A program made the position numbers and the translations under genes. The notes under the pieces are model-generated. The model was given only the letters and a program-made list of their open reading frames with translations. It did no database searches and was not told the DNA's origin. From NCBI GenBank assembly GCA_007844125.1, contig CM017573.1:4546230-4610229 (forward strand): a stretch of 64,000 bases of DNA, read 5' to 3'. Shown here in pieces: positions 14,701 to 29,700 of the stretch (within the stretch, counting starts at the first letter, position 1; each line of letters begins with the position of its first letter). Source of the stretch: Sinonovacula constricta. Its lineage: Eukaryota; Mollusca; Bivalvia; Cardiida; Solecurtidae.

Positions 14701-17700
14701 AAGTGACAGTTTTTTAATAACATGTTGTCATGTCAACAGAAAAACATATTAAACTTTTAATTAAGAAAGAGACAATTATAGTTCAACAGATTCGCCTCGG
14801 CAATGTCTGACATAATTATCATATCTAAGGTTCAACAGTTTCACCTAAGCAATGTTTGACATGCCATATCTAAGGTTCAACAGTTTCACCTAAGCAATGT
14901 TTGACATTTCATATCTATGGTCCAAGAGTTTCACCTAAGCAATGTTTGACATGTCATATCTAAGGTTCAAGAGTTTCACCTAAGCAATGTTTGACATAAT
15001 TATTATATCTAAGGTTCAACAGTTTCACCTAAGCATTGTTTGACATGCCATATCTAAGGTTCAACAGTTTCACCTAAGCAATGTTTGACATGCCATATCT
15101 AAGGTCCAAGAGTTTCACCTAAACAATGTCTGACATGTCATATCTAAGGTTCAACAGTTTCACCTAAGCAATGTCTGACATGTCATATCTAAGGTTCAAC
15201 AGTTTCACCTAAGCAATGTCTGACATGTCATATCTAAGGTCCAAGAGTTTCACCTAAGCAATGTTTGACATGTCATATCTAAGGTCCAAGAGTTTCACCT
15301 AAGCAATGTCTGACATGTCAAATCTAAGGTCCAAGAGTTTCACCTAAGCAATGTTTGACATGTCATATCTAAGGTTCAAGAGTTTCACCTAAGCAATGTC
15401 TGACATGTCAAATCTGAGGTCCAACAGTTTCACCTAAGCAATGTTTGACATAATTATTATATCTAAGGTTCAACAGTTTCACCTAAGCAATGTTTGACAT
15501 GCCATATCTAAGGTTCAACAGTTTCACCTAAGAAATGTTTGACATGCCATATCTAAGATTCAACAGTTTCACCTAAGCAATGTTTTACATGCCATATCTA
15601 AGGTTCAACAGTTTCACCTAAGCAATGTTTGACATGCCATATCTAAGGTCCAAGAGTTTCACCTAAGCAATGTCGACATGTCATATCTAAGGTCCAAGAG
15701 TTTCACCTAAGCAATGTCTGACATGTCATATCTAAGGTTCAAGAGTTTTACCTAAGCAATGTTTGACATGTCAAATCTAAGGTCCAAGAGTTTCACCTAA
15801 GCAATGTCGACATGTCATATCTAAGGTTCAACAGTTTCACCTAAGCAATGTCTGACATGTCATATCTAAGGTTCAAGAGTTTTACCTAAGCAATGTTTGA
15901 CATGTCAAATCTAAGGTCCAAGAGTTTCACCTAAGCAATGTTTGACATGCCAGATCTAAGGTCCAAGAGTTTCACCTAAGCAATGTCTGACATGTCATAT
16001 CTAAGGTTACACAGCTGCACTGAAGAAATCTTTTTCTACTTATTATTGTTGGCATCCCCAGACATATGTCTGCATTGAAAGACCAGCATGCTTATAGTCA
16101 AAAGAAACTTTACATTGACAAACCTGAGACAAGACTGCTACACCATAAAAATGGTGGTAATATTAAAGTTGAGGTTAAACAAGTTCCTACAAAGAAATGT
16201 TTTATAGTGCAATTTTAAAAAAGAATTATTATGCGAAAACACTAACCCATAGAACAAGTGAATGACATTCCTTTTGGTCTTACTGTGTGCCCCCCCTGCT
16301 GCTAGCCAGACCCCTGAGGCCATCTGGCTCATGTACAACATCTGCTGTGTGTATAGACCATTCCGAAAAACATGATTTATCTGCCCTTACATTTTGCTCT
16401 TCAACTGAGATTTAACTTCCAGAAAACGCGCACCTGTTACTTCCGGGTAGTAAATCACTGAGAAACTTAGAATTTTCGTCTGATTAGTTTGCCATCTTGC
16501 AAAAAAATTTACTACCCTGAGCCGATGCGTTCCAAATGTTCGACAATTATTAAAGGGACGTAACTCACTGTTCAGAAAGGTCTATAGCAATTGCTGTCCA
16601 CTATCCCACTAACAAGCTTTATTGGCACTCCACAGCAGTGATGCAGATGTTATTAGCCGAGTTGATACTACTGTTTGTCACCTTGCATCCCAATCTAGGT
16701 ACACTGTAAATTTCCAGAGTACTTAAAGTTAACTTTTTCAGATCATGACAAAATGGTTAAAAGATGTGAACAAGAATTTTGTTGTTTGATAATAGGGAGT
16801 TTTTTTGTGAAAATATATTGAGGTCACAGCTTTGAGATTGATTTTGACATAGTATAGAGCAAAAATGCAATTTTAAGCTACATCAAAGCAAAATAAAAAA
16901 CAAAAACTAAAGAAAACAATGAACTAAAACAACAAAAACAACAGTGGCAATAGTTGCAGCATTTGTAGAACAAATTATACCTTCTGGACAAAACCCATAG
17001 CATAGGCGGACAAAATCACTCCCATAAATTAATAACAGCAAAATATATCTTGAAGTTGGAATATTATCAGTTAAAAATCTGATGTTATTGTCTGTGTATT
17101 TTACGAGACTTAACTGTGCGAAGCAAATAAACATTATTGCTAAGTGTGGAAATTATAGGGGAGGGGATTTATCAGCATTGGCAAAATTACGGGAGGGTGC
17201 TAAAATGAACAAAAGGAACTCTGCATTGAAAGACTTTGTACTCTGCTTTTAGCAATAATTCAGGAATAAAGAATTATGTATCAAGATGTAAAGAGAGAAA
17301 TGAGAAGCTGAGAGTATTAATTAAGTGAACTGCAGCGGTAGGAAGCACGATGTGTGGCTAATACATAACAATTTGTGCAGTTTTTGTTGGCACATCCCGG
17401 CACTCCGCAGGTCAGATGATAGACCTCGTCCAAATAAAAGTTCATGCCCACACCAGGACTCAAATATTTGCTGTGATACGTGGATGAGTCACAGGAGACC
17501 AATATTGTTGTTTTATTGTTTCGGAATTTTATATATTATTGCATGTACCAGTTAATAGGTAGAAAAATTCTCTCCCTCATATCTTGTACATGCCTCTCAC
17601 AATAGTACAAAGTACAATGTACATAGAGATTATTTCCCAGTTAACTGAACTTTACAGCAAATGTTGTGGTGCTTTACACACTGTGATAGGTGACAAAGGG

Positions 17701-20700
17701 GGGATGCATTTGATTGTGAAAGTATTGTTTTGCATTAAGTAATTTGTTTAAGTCTGATAATATTATCTAACTTGAACTTTTGCCTGTATTAACACAACTA
17801 GCTAGAGTATCAGCAGACTCAACTGAAAGATTTCAGAATGATTTTTTGATAAAATGCTCAAAATTACTGTCTCGTGCAATCAGACTACATAGTACTGTTT
17901 AAGCAGCTATAACTCAATCCTAGAATGAAAAATTAAAATTCCGATACCTTCATAATAATAGAAAATATTCAAAAGAATTTTGATTGCACAAAACCTTGTG
18001 ACCAATAGTAACTACATGAATTGTTCTCTCTGCAGAAAGAAGTCTGATATGTGATTCTGAAGAGAAAATTAATAGTTGAACATCCACTATAAAGGAGAAA
18101 TGTCAGTCACTCCACTCCTAGCATCTTAGGGGTCATTGGACACTTTAAAGGTAAAATCCAACAGCTTTATCTAATATATTATAAACAACATTGTATCACA
18201 GTTCTAATATATATAACATTGTATCACAGTTCTAACTATGCAGCATGGCTCGGATGTGAAATATAATTTTGTTAAAGACAAATGGGATGTTACGTTTTAC
18301 TTTTCACATGGATGTAGGGCACCAATTGCCAACATTTCACATGGATGTAGGGCACCAATTGCCAACATTTCACATGGATGTAGGGCACCAATTGCCAACA
18401 TTTCACATGGATGTAGGGCACCAATTGCCAACATTTCACATGGATGTAGGGCACCAATTGCCAACATTTCACATGGATGTAGGGCACCAATTGCCAACAT
18501 TTCACATGGATGTAGGGCACCAATTGACAACATTTCACATGGATGTAGGGCACCAATTGCCAACATTTCACATGGATGTAGGGCACCATATGCCAACATT
18601 TCACATGGATGTAGGGCACCAATTGCCAACATTTCACATGGATGTAGGGCACCAATTGCCAACATTTCACATGGATGTAGGGCACCAATTGCCAACATTT
18701 CACATGGAAGTAGGGCACCATATGCCAACATTTTGTGGTATCATTTCAGGTAACACTATTTTGTTTGATTGCAAGAGAGAAAAAAGAACTGTTAATTACT
18801 GTTATTACAATGGTGATTATGCTATAGAATCTAAGAGCCGGTATACTGTAACAAGACCGTACTGTCATAGTTTAAAGCTGGTATCAGACTGGACCAACTG
18901 CTGTCTTCCCCCCTCAAACAACCTAATAAATTATTATTGTTTTCTGAATATATCCTAGTGACTGCTGTTTGTTGATGTTGTTTATTTATGTAACAATTGA
19001 ATCACACCATCCTACCCATGATTACAAACAGGTATTATCAAGCTGAGCCACAATGCAAAGTAAGCTTTTTTAAAAGCAGGAAAACCACATGTCCATTAAC
19101 TTTAAAGATCACATTTTATCATCACAAGTTTAATCTGCTCTGATATATCATGCTTATTTATAGATTTGGCAAAGGAATAGTTAGAATTTTCATGAACAGT
19201 CTAACAAATGTGGTATTGGTAAATTTTGTCTTATTTAATATTCAATCCAAAATTCTTGCAAACATTTGTAAGTTTTTGTAACATGTATCTGCCACATGCC
19301 ACCTTTCAGAAATATAATCTGAATCAGTGTATGTTCCAAAGGTCTTATGAAAAACTGCCATGTCGTTGGTATTCAATTACAAGGTAGGTCGCATTCAATA
19401 TGTATGTTATTATTCGAGAAATATGTCAGCAAGTTGTTTGTTTCTACAAAAGTACATTCTACAAAAGTACAACTAAAAGTCACTACTTTTACTGAATGAC
19501 TAAATGGATTTAAGTACTTGTATCTGTTGTGGCAATAGGTAAATGAACAGGGGTTGTTTAGACCAACATATTAGTTATATTACTTACTTAGACTAAAACC
19601 TTTCTTTAAATTGTCAAATAGTTCTTTTTACTAAGAAGAATTAAGAGAGGGATAGAAATAGAGACAGAGAGTGGGGAGAGACAGAGAGAGAAAGAGAGTA
19701 ACAGTGAGAGGGTGAGTGTGAGAGAGAGTCACACACACGCACACAGAGACAGAGATACAGAGAAAGAAAAACAGACAGACAAGCAGACAGACAGACAGGC
19801 AGACAGACAGATAAGACAGGCAGACAAAGACAGGACATGACATTCAGGCAGGCAGGCAGGACAGGCTGGCAGACAGGCAGGCAGGCAGGACAGGCAAGCA
19901 GGCAGGACAGACTGGAAGGCAAACAGACAGACAGGACAGATAGACAGACAGACTGACTGACAGACAGGACAGACAGGCAGTCAGTCAGTCAGACAGGACC
20001 AAAAGACAAACAGGACAGGCAGGCAGACAGGACAGACAGACAGGACAGACAGACAGGACAGACAGTCAGTCAGTCAGTCATACAGACAGGACAGACAGAC
20101 ATACAGGACAGACAGACAGACAGTCAGACAGACAGGACTGACAGACAGACCGACAGGACAGACAGGCAGGCAGGCAGATGGGACAGACATACAGACATAC
20201 ATACATACAGACAGACACACTTACAAATGCAAGATTTGAGGTATACTGTAAAACATGGTCACAAGAAGACATACCATTCTGGGAGTATAATAAATAAATA
20301 GGAAGGCCTTATTATACACATAAATAGAGATCACCTAAACATATAACAACTAAACTAATAAAAGAATAGAGAACCTTTTGAAGATGTGCCTGTTTAAATG
20401 AATCTTAAAATCAATGATAACTTTGATCTAGACATGCAGGCATATACACAGTGTATCTGTCAGTCATAAACAGTACAATAATTGGCTTAAAAATAACACA
20501 TGATTTAAATAAATATCATATGCAGATTATGTGTTTCTATGCATCTCCACTTATCCAAATGTAGGGCACATCACTAATCTGTGACTAAGCCATTTGAATA
20601 TTTTTCTAACATATGTTTACCTTTTTTTTCTAAGATTTGGTTTGTAATTCAACCAAGATATTTATCTTTGAGTTCATGTACAATGTGTACATGAGCATAA

Positions 20701-23700
20701 TTATATACATTGTGTACATGAGCATAAATGTCAAAGACATGCTTAATAATATCCTATTTTTTTTTTATATAACTTGCTATTTCTTCCTTTCTGGTCTGTT
20801 TTGGCTACATACAATTTCTAGGACATATATACCTGATCATGTTGACTTCTTTGCTATTTGCTAACCATTTCCTGCATACTATGTAGGTAATTGTCTTTTT
20901 ATTGATAAAAACAGCAAATAATGTAGATCCTAACAAGAGGCAGCAGAACTGGATCTATCCTATTGGCTTAAGTCTAATACATTCCTGTTGAGAAAGATGA
21001 AAAGTTATACCAAAGGAACAATTCAACTGACAAAGAAAAATAACCACCAAATTTCAAACATACCTAGCAGATTAGTTCAAATAAAGTCCCAAATAAATCT
21101 CAATATAGATTCCAAATTTGAGCAAAGCACCTGAAAAAAATGGCACCTCAATGAAACAATCTCACAGCAAACACAATTGCACTGATTGTTACACCATTAG
21201 TTTCAATTGACTTATAGAAGATATATCACGCTGACATGTTTCTTTTCCTGGGGAAGAAGTCAAGTTGAAACTAAATTTTCATTGTGCGAATTATTGTCAG
21301 GATGAGACTAATGAAAATATGGGAAAAAGAGTGAGTTAAGACAAGATGTAATGTCTTGGAAAAAGGAATATTTGACAACAAATGTGAACTGTAATTGAAT
21401 CTTTGACAGGTCTGGTGGTCTAGTAACAAGACTATGTGAAGCAAGTGAAAACAATGGAAGTAGTACACAGTATTGATCAAGGGGTTTGTGAAGAAGATAG
21501 GACATATTTCCAGAGTCAGTGCAGTAAAAAGTACAGACTCTGAATAGGATAGGGACTATTTGTTTCTGTCCTGAACAGCTCATGGTTAGAAGGATTGCTG
21601 AAGTGACAAATAGAGACCTTTTATCTACCACTGGCTATAGGCATTTACAGGCTCTTTGCCTTATTCAAAATTATATATAATGCAAGTATATTGTTTCTAT
21701 TGTATGGTTACTGGATGTCTTTTCTTTCCTTGTTCATGAACTATTTATTAACTTTCCAATAAAAACAAGAACACCGTAAGGCAGAGCAAAAATACGCCTG
21801 TCGATCAAGCAATTTGCAAAATACTCCTCTGCAATGGAGTATGGCAAAGTTTTTCAAGTCAATAGCTTTGATAATGTCGGAGTATGGGCCAGACAAATAT
21901 CAAGTATAAAAATTGAACTAAGGGGAATAACTTCAAAATCATGAAGAGCACATTGATGCATCTTATGCACTGCACTCCGTCTCAATGAGATCTTTCCATT
22001 TAGGAAGTTTCAATTCAATAGATTTGATAACGTTGGAGCTACGCTCAGGACAAGAAACTTAAAGAAAGGGGAATAACTTCAAAATCATGAAGAGCACAGT
22101 GATGCTTCTTATGCACTGCACCCCATCTCAATGAGATCTTTCCATTTAGGAAGTTTCAATTCAATAGATTTGATAACATTGGAGCTATACTCAGGACAAG
22201 AAACTTAAAGAAAGGGGGATAACTCTTAAATCATGAAGAGCACAGTGATGCTTCTTATGCACTGCACTCCGTCTCAATGAGATCTTTCCATTTAGGAGGT
22301 TTCAATTCAATAGATTTGATAACGTTGGAGCTACGCTCAGGACAAGAAACTTAAAGAAAGGGGGATAACTCCAAAATCATGAAGTGCACAGTGATGCTTC
22401 TTATGCACTGGACTCCGTCTCAATGAGATCTATCCATTTAGGAAGTTTCAATTCAATTGCTTGATAGTGTTAGAGCTATGCTTTGGACAAGAAAATTAAA
22501 CTAAGGGCAATACCTCCAACATCATCATGAAGTGCAGGGTGATGGTTCTTGTGCTCTGCACTCTGTCTCAATGAGATCTATTTACCTACGAAGTTTCAAG
22601 TCAATAGCTTTGATAGTGTTGGAGTTATGCTTCGGTCAAACAGTGGCTTGCCTGCCCACCATGGGTGGATGATCCCATAATACGTCCCGTCTTTGACTGG
22701 CGTAAAAAGAACACAAATATGTCCTTAATGTCTCAGTTTTCTTACATTTTTACAGCAGATCATTTAGAACAATAAGTCATGGTCAATTCAAAGAAAGTTT
22801 TGTCCTTGCAAGGTATCAGAACATCGATTTATAGTTATATATGTTATATTAAAATGGTACAAACCTGTATTTATCCTCAAAAGTTTATTCTATGTGTTCA
22901 TTTGAATGCTAAAAATACAATAAAACCATAGGCATGCAATGCCAATACCCATAGCCCTGAAATGTCACAGACCATAGCCATACAATGTCAATACCCATAG
23001 CCCTGACATGTCATAGACCATAGCACTGGAATGCCAATACCCATAGCCCTGAAATGCCAATACCCATTGCCCTAAAATGTCACAGACCATAGCCATACAA
23101 TGTCAATACCCATAGCCCTGACATGTCATAGACCATAGCACTGGAATGCCAATACCCATAGCCCTGAAATGCCAATACCCATTGCCCTAAAATGTCACAG
23201 ACCATAGCCATACAATGTCAATACCCATAGCCCTGAAATGTCAACATACCCATAGCCCTAAAATGTCACTACCCATAGCCCTGAAATGTCAATACCCATA
23301 GCCCTAAAATATTAATACCCATGGCCCTGAAATGTCAACACCCATAGCCCTGAAATGTCATGTCACAGACCATAGTCCTGGAATATCAATACCCATAGCC
23401 TTGAAATGCCACAGACCATAGCCCTAAAATGTCAATATCTATAGCCCTGAAATGTCACAGACCATAGTCCTGCAATGTCAATACCAATAGCCCTGAAATG
23501 CCACAGACCATAGCCCTGAAATGTCAATACCCATAGCCCTGAAAAGTCAAAGATCATTGCCCTGCAATGTCAATACCCAAAGCCCTGAAATTTCACAGAC
23601 AATAGCCCTGCAATGAAAATTCCCATAGCCCTGAAATGTCAATACCCATAGCCCTGAAATGTCATAGACCATAGCCCTGCAATGTCAATATCCATAGCCC

Positions 23701-26700
23701 TAAAATGTCATAGACCATAGCCCTGCAATGTCAATACCCATAGCCCTGATATGCCACAGACCATAGCCCGGCAATGTCAATGCCCATAGCCATGCAATGT
23801 CAAAACCTATAGCCCTGAAATGTCACAGACCATAGTCCTGAAATGTCAATACCCATAGTCCTGCAATGTCAATACCTATAGCCCTGAAATGTTACAGACC
23901 ATAGGCCAGCAATGTCAATTCCCATAGCCCTGAAATGTCACAGACCACAGTCCTGCAATGTCAAAACTTATGGCTCTGAAATGTCACTGTCCATAACCCT
24001 GCAATGTCAATACCCATAGCTTTGAAATGTCACACACCATAGCTTTGCAATGTCAATGCACATAGCCCTGAAATGCTACAGACCATAGGCCAGCAATGTC
24101 AATACCCAGAGCCCTAATATGTCACAGACAATAGCCCTGTAATGTCAAAACTCATAGCCCTGAAATGTCACAGACCATAGTCCTGCAATGTCAATACCCA
24201 TAGCTCTGAAATGGCACAGACCATAGCCCTAAAATGTCAATACCATCAGCCCTGAAATGTAACAGACAATAGTCATGTAATGCCAATACCCATAGCCCTG
24301 AAATGTCATAGACCATAGCCCTGCAATGGCAATACCCACAGCCCTGAAATGTCACAGACCATAGTCCTGCAATGTCAATACCCATAGCTCTGTAATGTCA
24401 CAGACCATAGCACTGAAATGTCATACCCATAGCCCTGAAATGCCACAGACCATAGGCCAGCAATGTCAATACCCACAGTCCTAAAATGTCACAGACCATA
24501 GCCCAGCAATGTCAATACCCATAGCCCTGAAATGTTACAGACCATTAGCCCTGCAATGTCAATACCCATTGCCCTGCAATGTCACAGACCGTAGCCCTGA
24601 AATGTCAATATCCATAGCCTTGAAAGGTAACAGACCATAGCCCGGAAATGTCAATACCCATAGCCCTGAAATGTCACAGACCATAGTCCTGCAATGTCAT
24701 AGACCATAGTCCTGCAATGTTAATACCCATAGCCCTGAAATGTCACTACCCATAGCCCTGAAATGTCAATACCCATAGCCCTAAAATATTAATACCTATG
24801 GCCCTGAAATGTCAATACCCATAGCCCTGAAATGTCACAGACCATAGTCCTAGAATATCAATATCCATAGCCTTGAAATGCCACAGACCATAGCCCTGAA
24901 ATGTCCTAGATCATAGCCCTGAAATGTCATAGATCAATGCCCTGGAATGTCAATACCAATAGCCCTGAAATGTCACAGACCATAGCCCTGAAATGTCAAT
25001 TCCCATAGCCCTGAAATGTCAATTCCCATAGCCCTGAAATGTCATAGATCAATGCCCTGGAATGTCAATACCAATAGCCCTGAAAAGTCACAGACCATAG
25101 CCCTGAAATGTCAATTCCCATAGCCCTGAAATGTCAATACCCATAGCCCTGAAATGTCATAGACCATAGCCGTGCAATGTCTATACCTATAGCTGTGAAA
25201 TGTCACAGACCATATTCCTGAAATGTCATTACCCAGAGCCCTGAAATATCAAAGACCATAGCCCTGAAATGTCACAGACCAAAGCCCTGCAATTTTAATG
25301 CCCATAGCCCTGCAATGTCAATACCCATAGCCCTGAAATGTCATAGACCAAAGTCCTGCAATGTATATACCTATAGCTATGAAATGTCACTGACCATAGT
25401 CTTGAAATGTCAATACCCATAGTCCTGAAATGTCATAGACATAGCCCTGCAATGTCAATATCCATAGCCCTGAAATGTCATAGACCATAGCCCTGCAATG
25501 TCAATACCCATAGCCCTGAAAATGTCACAGACCATAGCCCTGCAATGTCAATGCCCATAGTCATGCAATGTCAATACCCATAGCTCTGAAATGTCACAGA
25601 CCATAGTCCTGAAATGTCAATACCAATAGCCCTGAAATGTCACAGACCAGAGTCCTGAAATGTCATAGACCATAGCCCTAAAATGTCAATACCCATAGCC
25701 CTGAAATGTTATAGACTATATCTCTGCAATGTCAATGGCCAACTTTCCTTTTAAATTCTGTAAAACATTAACCTAGTATTCATGCAAAACCCTTGTCACA
25801 GTTTTTGACAGAAAGAAATAAGTTTCCCAAAAGGCTCAAAAAAAAAGAAATTATTTTTGACTGATATATTAGGAATGTAAATCGAATCCCAAAATGATAT
25901 TCGATATTCGAATATTCGGAACAAATTTATATCAAAGTGGCACATTACACACTAATTTTCCATTACGTTCAATGTGTTTATTCATTGTAAAATGTTTATT
26001 TCTGGCCATAATTTACATTGCTAGCCTAACTTATTGCAGAAGGGGTGGTAGATTTATGATTTTAGCATAGCATTTAATTTTAAAACGACATTTTCTTCTT
26101 TTTGAAATACAAACAGCAATATTATCAATTTGCCATTATCCTGTTTATAGTGAAGGACCAGATGGGGTGTTCAAAACATTGAAACTATTACAAAAACTCT
26201 ACAGTAACTGATCAATGTTAACATGACCTGCAAAGTCCCGTATAATACATGCGTCACTTATTAGTCAACTTAAACTTGGGTGTCTTTTTGTTTAGTGCTA
26301 TAATCTTTACAATTTAAAGACATTTTGCGTACTTAATTACTTATTTCTATTAACATATGACATATACAACTACTTAAGCTCCTTTTAATGTTAACATATC
26401 GATTTAATTAGACCACATCATAATGTTATTTGATAAAACTGTACAGCAAAATAGCTCACAGTTTTAATATTTTACTCTACTAACCACAAACATTGTATAA
26501 CCACAAACAGTCAGTTATGTTTTGTGAACTAGTCTTATAAAATACATAAATGATTAAAGGAGGCATTTTCAAAAGGAAAAAATGTGGATGATAATGGATC
26601 GACTGTAAGACAATTAGGCAAGACCACGAAGCTTTTATGAAGGGAAATCACTCAAGTGTACAGCCAATTAACGGTCTTGATTGGTTGGGGTCAGATTGAA

Positions 26701-29700
26701 GTTTAATTGTGATTGGCTGATATTGCTAAGGGCGTTAATCTGAAGCCATAACATGTTAATTAGGGACATTTCATTACCAATACACAAGTGACAATTATGA
26801 ACCTGCTCGCCATATGCCTATGGGTTAAAGGCGAGGGTAATGAAAAACATTTGATGACGACAATAACTGTGATTGGCTAGTGTCAAGATTACCTGACTGT
26901 TGATAAATTGATGAAGTACCAAACAATATATATATAAAGAATGATTAAAATTGTAAGCTTGTGAGTTTTAAGTGTGTTAAGTAAACCTATGACGAACAAT
27001 TAAAAAGTCTGTAGATTTACATTTTTGTTATTTTCGGAGAGAACAAAGCAAAAACTGAGAAAAGAAAATCGCGGGGACAAAAAATAACAGATGTCGCGGT
27101 ATTGTATAGGAATAAAATAACAAGTATGAAGTAGAATGAAAAAAACAGAAAGTTATTGCAATTGAAGTTTGTTTGACAGAGATCTAGTTGTGCTTTCCAA
27201 AAATAAAAGAAGTTCTGGTGGACTGTTATCAATAAGTATAGCCTTATATAATGTATTTATTACACACTATCCCGACCGAAGCTGGGTAGAGTCAGTGTTA
27301 CATAATTGCTGTAGCTAATTGCTGCAGCATTGAACTGACATGTGTGTTTATTGTACTTTTGCAACTGTTTCCACAGCTATATGGTGATGTGACTGGATCT
27401 AAGTGGGAGAGGGGGCAGAGAAGGAGCTGTGCGCGGTAAGGTGATTTCATGCTGTTAATCAGATGGCAATTCGTTATCAAGAGACATCATCCACCCCCTA
27501 TATCTTAGAGAGAGTGCAATCATATATCGCCAGCGTCTTAAGTCATTGGGAGACAATACGATCAACTATAGAAATGTATTTTCAATTTTCCTTCAAACTT
27601 AACCAAATCTCTATTCAAATAGCGACTTGATATTTGAATATTCGAATGTTCGTTAACATCCCTACTGATATATATATATATATATAACACTAGTTTCGTA
27701 TTTTCATTCCAATATACATGTAAATGAAAAATAGTAACTGTACGCATATTCTTAGAATTCCTCGCAATTCCATCTTGTTTCTTTTGGGAATATGAACATC
27801 TTGTTGGCCATTTGTAAAACAAAATTTCCCAAAGGGATTAGAAGAAAAATAAAATATTTTCTTGTTTTCGCGCTTATTATGTCACATGCTTTTTTTTATT
27901 TAAATACTACAACTGGCCCTTGAGGCTTCTTTTCAATTCTGTTAATTTTTCACTTATCTATTAGCTTGCAGCTCTGTTTCAGTTTCCTCTTTTCCACAAG
28001 AACCCCAAGAGGAATATTTCATCTATTAGAATTGACAATATCATAACACCTTCAACATATGAAGACATTTTCAAAAGGCAATCTTTATTCAACCCATGAT
28101 ATCAGAGTGGGTATAAAATTAAGCAATGGGTAAGAAAAAGTAATATTAAAAAAGCAATTTTTATTTGCTAAAGTCTGTTTTCATTTTTTTTCCTGGTTTG
28201 CCATAGAACGTGCCATTGCATAAGAGCTGGTATACTGGGATAAATTATTAATTGGAGATGTTTTGGCATTTAACGATTAGTAAAATACCTTGAACCATGC
28301 CTGTCTATAACTCTACCAAAACAAAAAAGAGGCATTCATTGCATAAATGTAACTTGAGTGGCTAGAAGTTTACATAGATACAGGGTTGAGATCTGGACCT
28401 GCACAGAGAGCACAAACAGTGTCCCTGGACCTCTGGATATAACAAATTCAGGGATGCTTGTCAGCTTGAACAACATGGCTCCTCTCAAATGTTCAAGGTG
28501 CCACAATCTTCTTGGTGGACACAGTCTCTCCCACTTTTCTAAACCCAGACGTTCACTTAAAGGTAGCAAGAAAGGTATAGACATGCACTTTGTGTTAACT
28601 TTGTAAGACAACTGATTGGCTTCCAGTGAGAATGTAGTATTAAATGGAAGTAAAGAGTACCACGTTTGTGTACCCTCTGACTTTATTAAATTCTTTATAA
28701 TTCTTTCAAAATGAAATTCAATGAATAATTTTTAAAATCTTATTTTTCTGAATTTCTAAATCGTTTGTTCTGCATTTGTACTTTTGTCAAGTGCAAATTT
28801 AAGATTAATATTTCATATTTTCTTTTTTACTTTACTGTTCTCTTTGTGTTTTAATAACTCCCCGAAGTGCTCAACAACCTACCCTAACCACTCAACACCC
28901 TATTTATATAAAAGCTGCTTACTTCACTACCATCCCTTTAAGGAATTAACTATTTACAAGAAGAGACAATCTGTCTACCAGCATTATCACATCACTATGT
29001 CCCCCTGGTATGAGGGTACTTGTTTTAGTTGAGAAGATTTTAACCTTTCTTGTATGAGACAAATTCTCACCATTAACATAAAAAATACCCCACCTTAATG
29101 GTGTTTCTAACAAGTAAAGGGTCAAGATGTATATGGAAATGTAGAAATGCAATCAAACACCATAGAACAATGTTTTGGTTTTTTTGTTGTTTTTTGTGTG
29201 TTTTTGTTGTTGTTGTTTTTAAATCAGCTGATTACATTCTGTTTTACTGAACAAAATATTCAAACACCAAACCTTTTCTTCTTAACCTTTGTTAAAAATG
29301 AATAGCAATAAGTAAATGTATATGGTGGCAGCCGTTAGAAGTATAATCCATCGCTGATCACCTGTTAGCAGAAGCTTGCTAATAAGTTTATCTCTGTGTC
29401 AACTTTCACACCTTTTCTAGGGGAATAAGCAATCTCGGTCACTAATATGTGTCAAATGCATGACGAGCAACCTCTTCAGCTTACTCAGACAATGGCATGC
29501 ATTTTTATCGCTTCTTCCACAAAAATTTCACAGGTTTTTGCAAGGGTTAACAAGTGTCAACATTGAATGACCTGATGACATGAACGATCACTCTTAAAGT
29601 TTTAATAGTACATTACTCTCCCTTGGCAAAATATTGCGGTACCAAGGCATACTTTTTAACGTAACTGTACATGGCAGTGACCAATGACGATCATCTGAGA

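Noticed and set aside
18238..18958. Four ORFs of 143-229 codons on both strands
   Set aside because: 33-bp array open in several frames at once.
19631..20272. Cys/Leu-rich minus-strand ORFs
   Set aside because: Translation of the GACA/CAGG microsatellite.
22925..25738. CRISPR-like alternation of repeat and spacer
   Set aside because: The 'spacers' are all variants of the same monomer, and the genome is eukaryotic with spliced genes.
28336..28611. Overlapping ORFs on both strands (82 and 91 codons)
   Set aside because: No splice signals in the right places, no family resemblance and no clear choice of strand; could be an old repeat.
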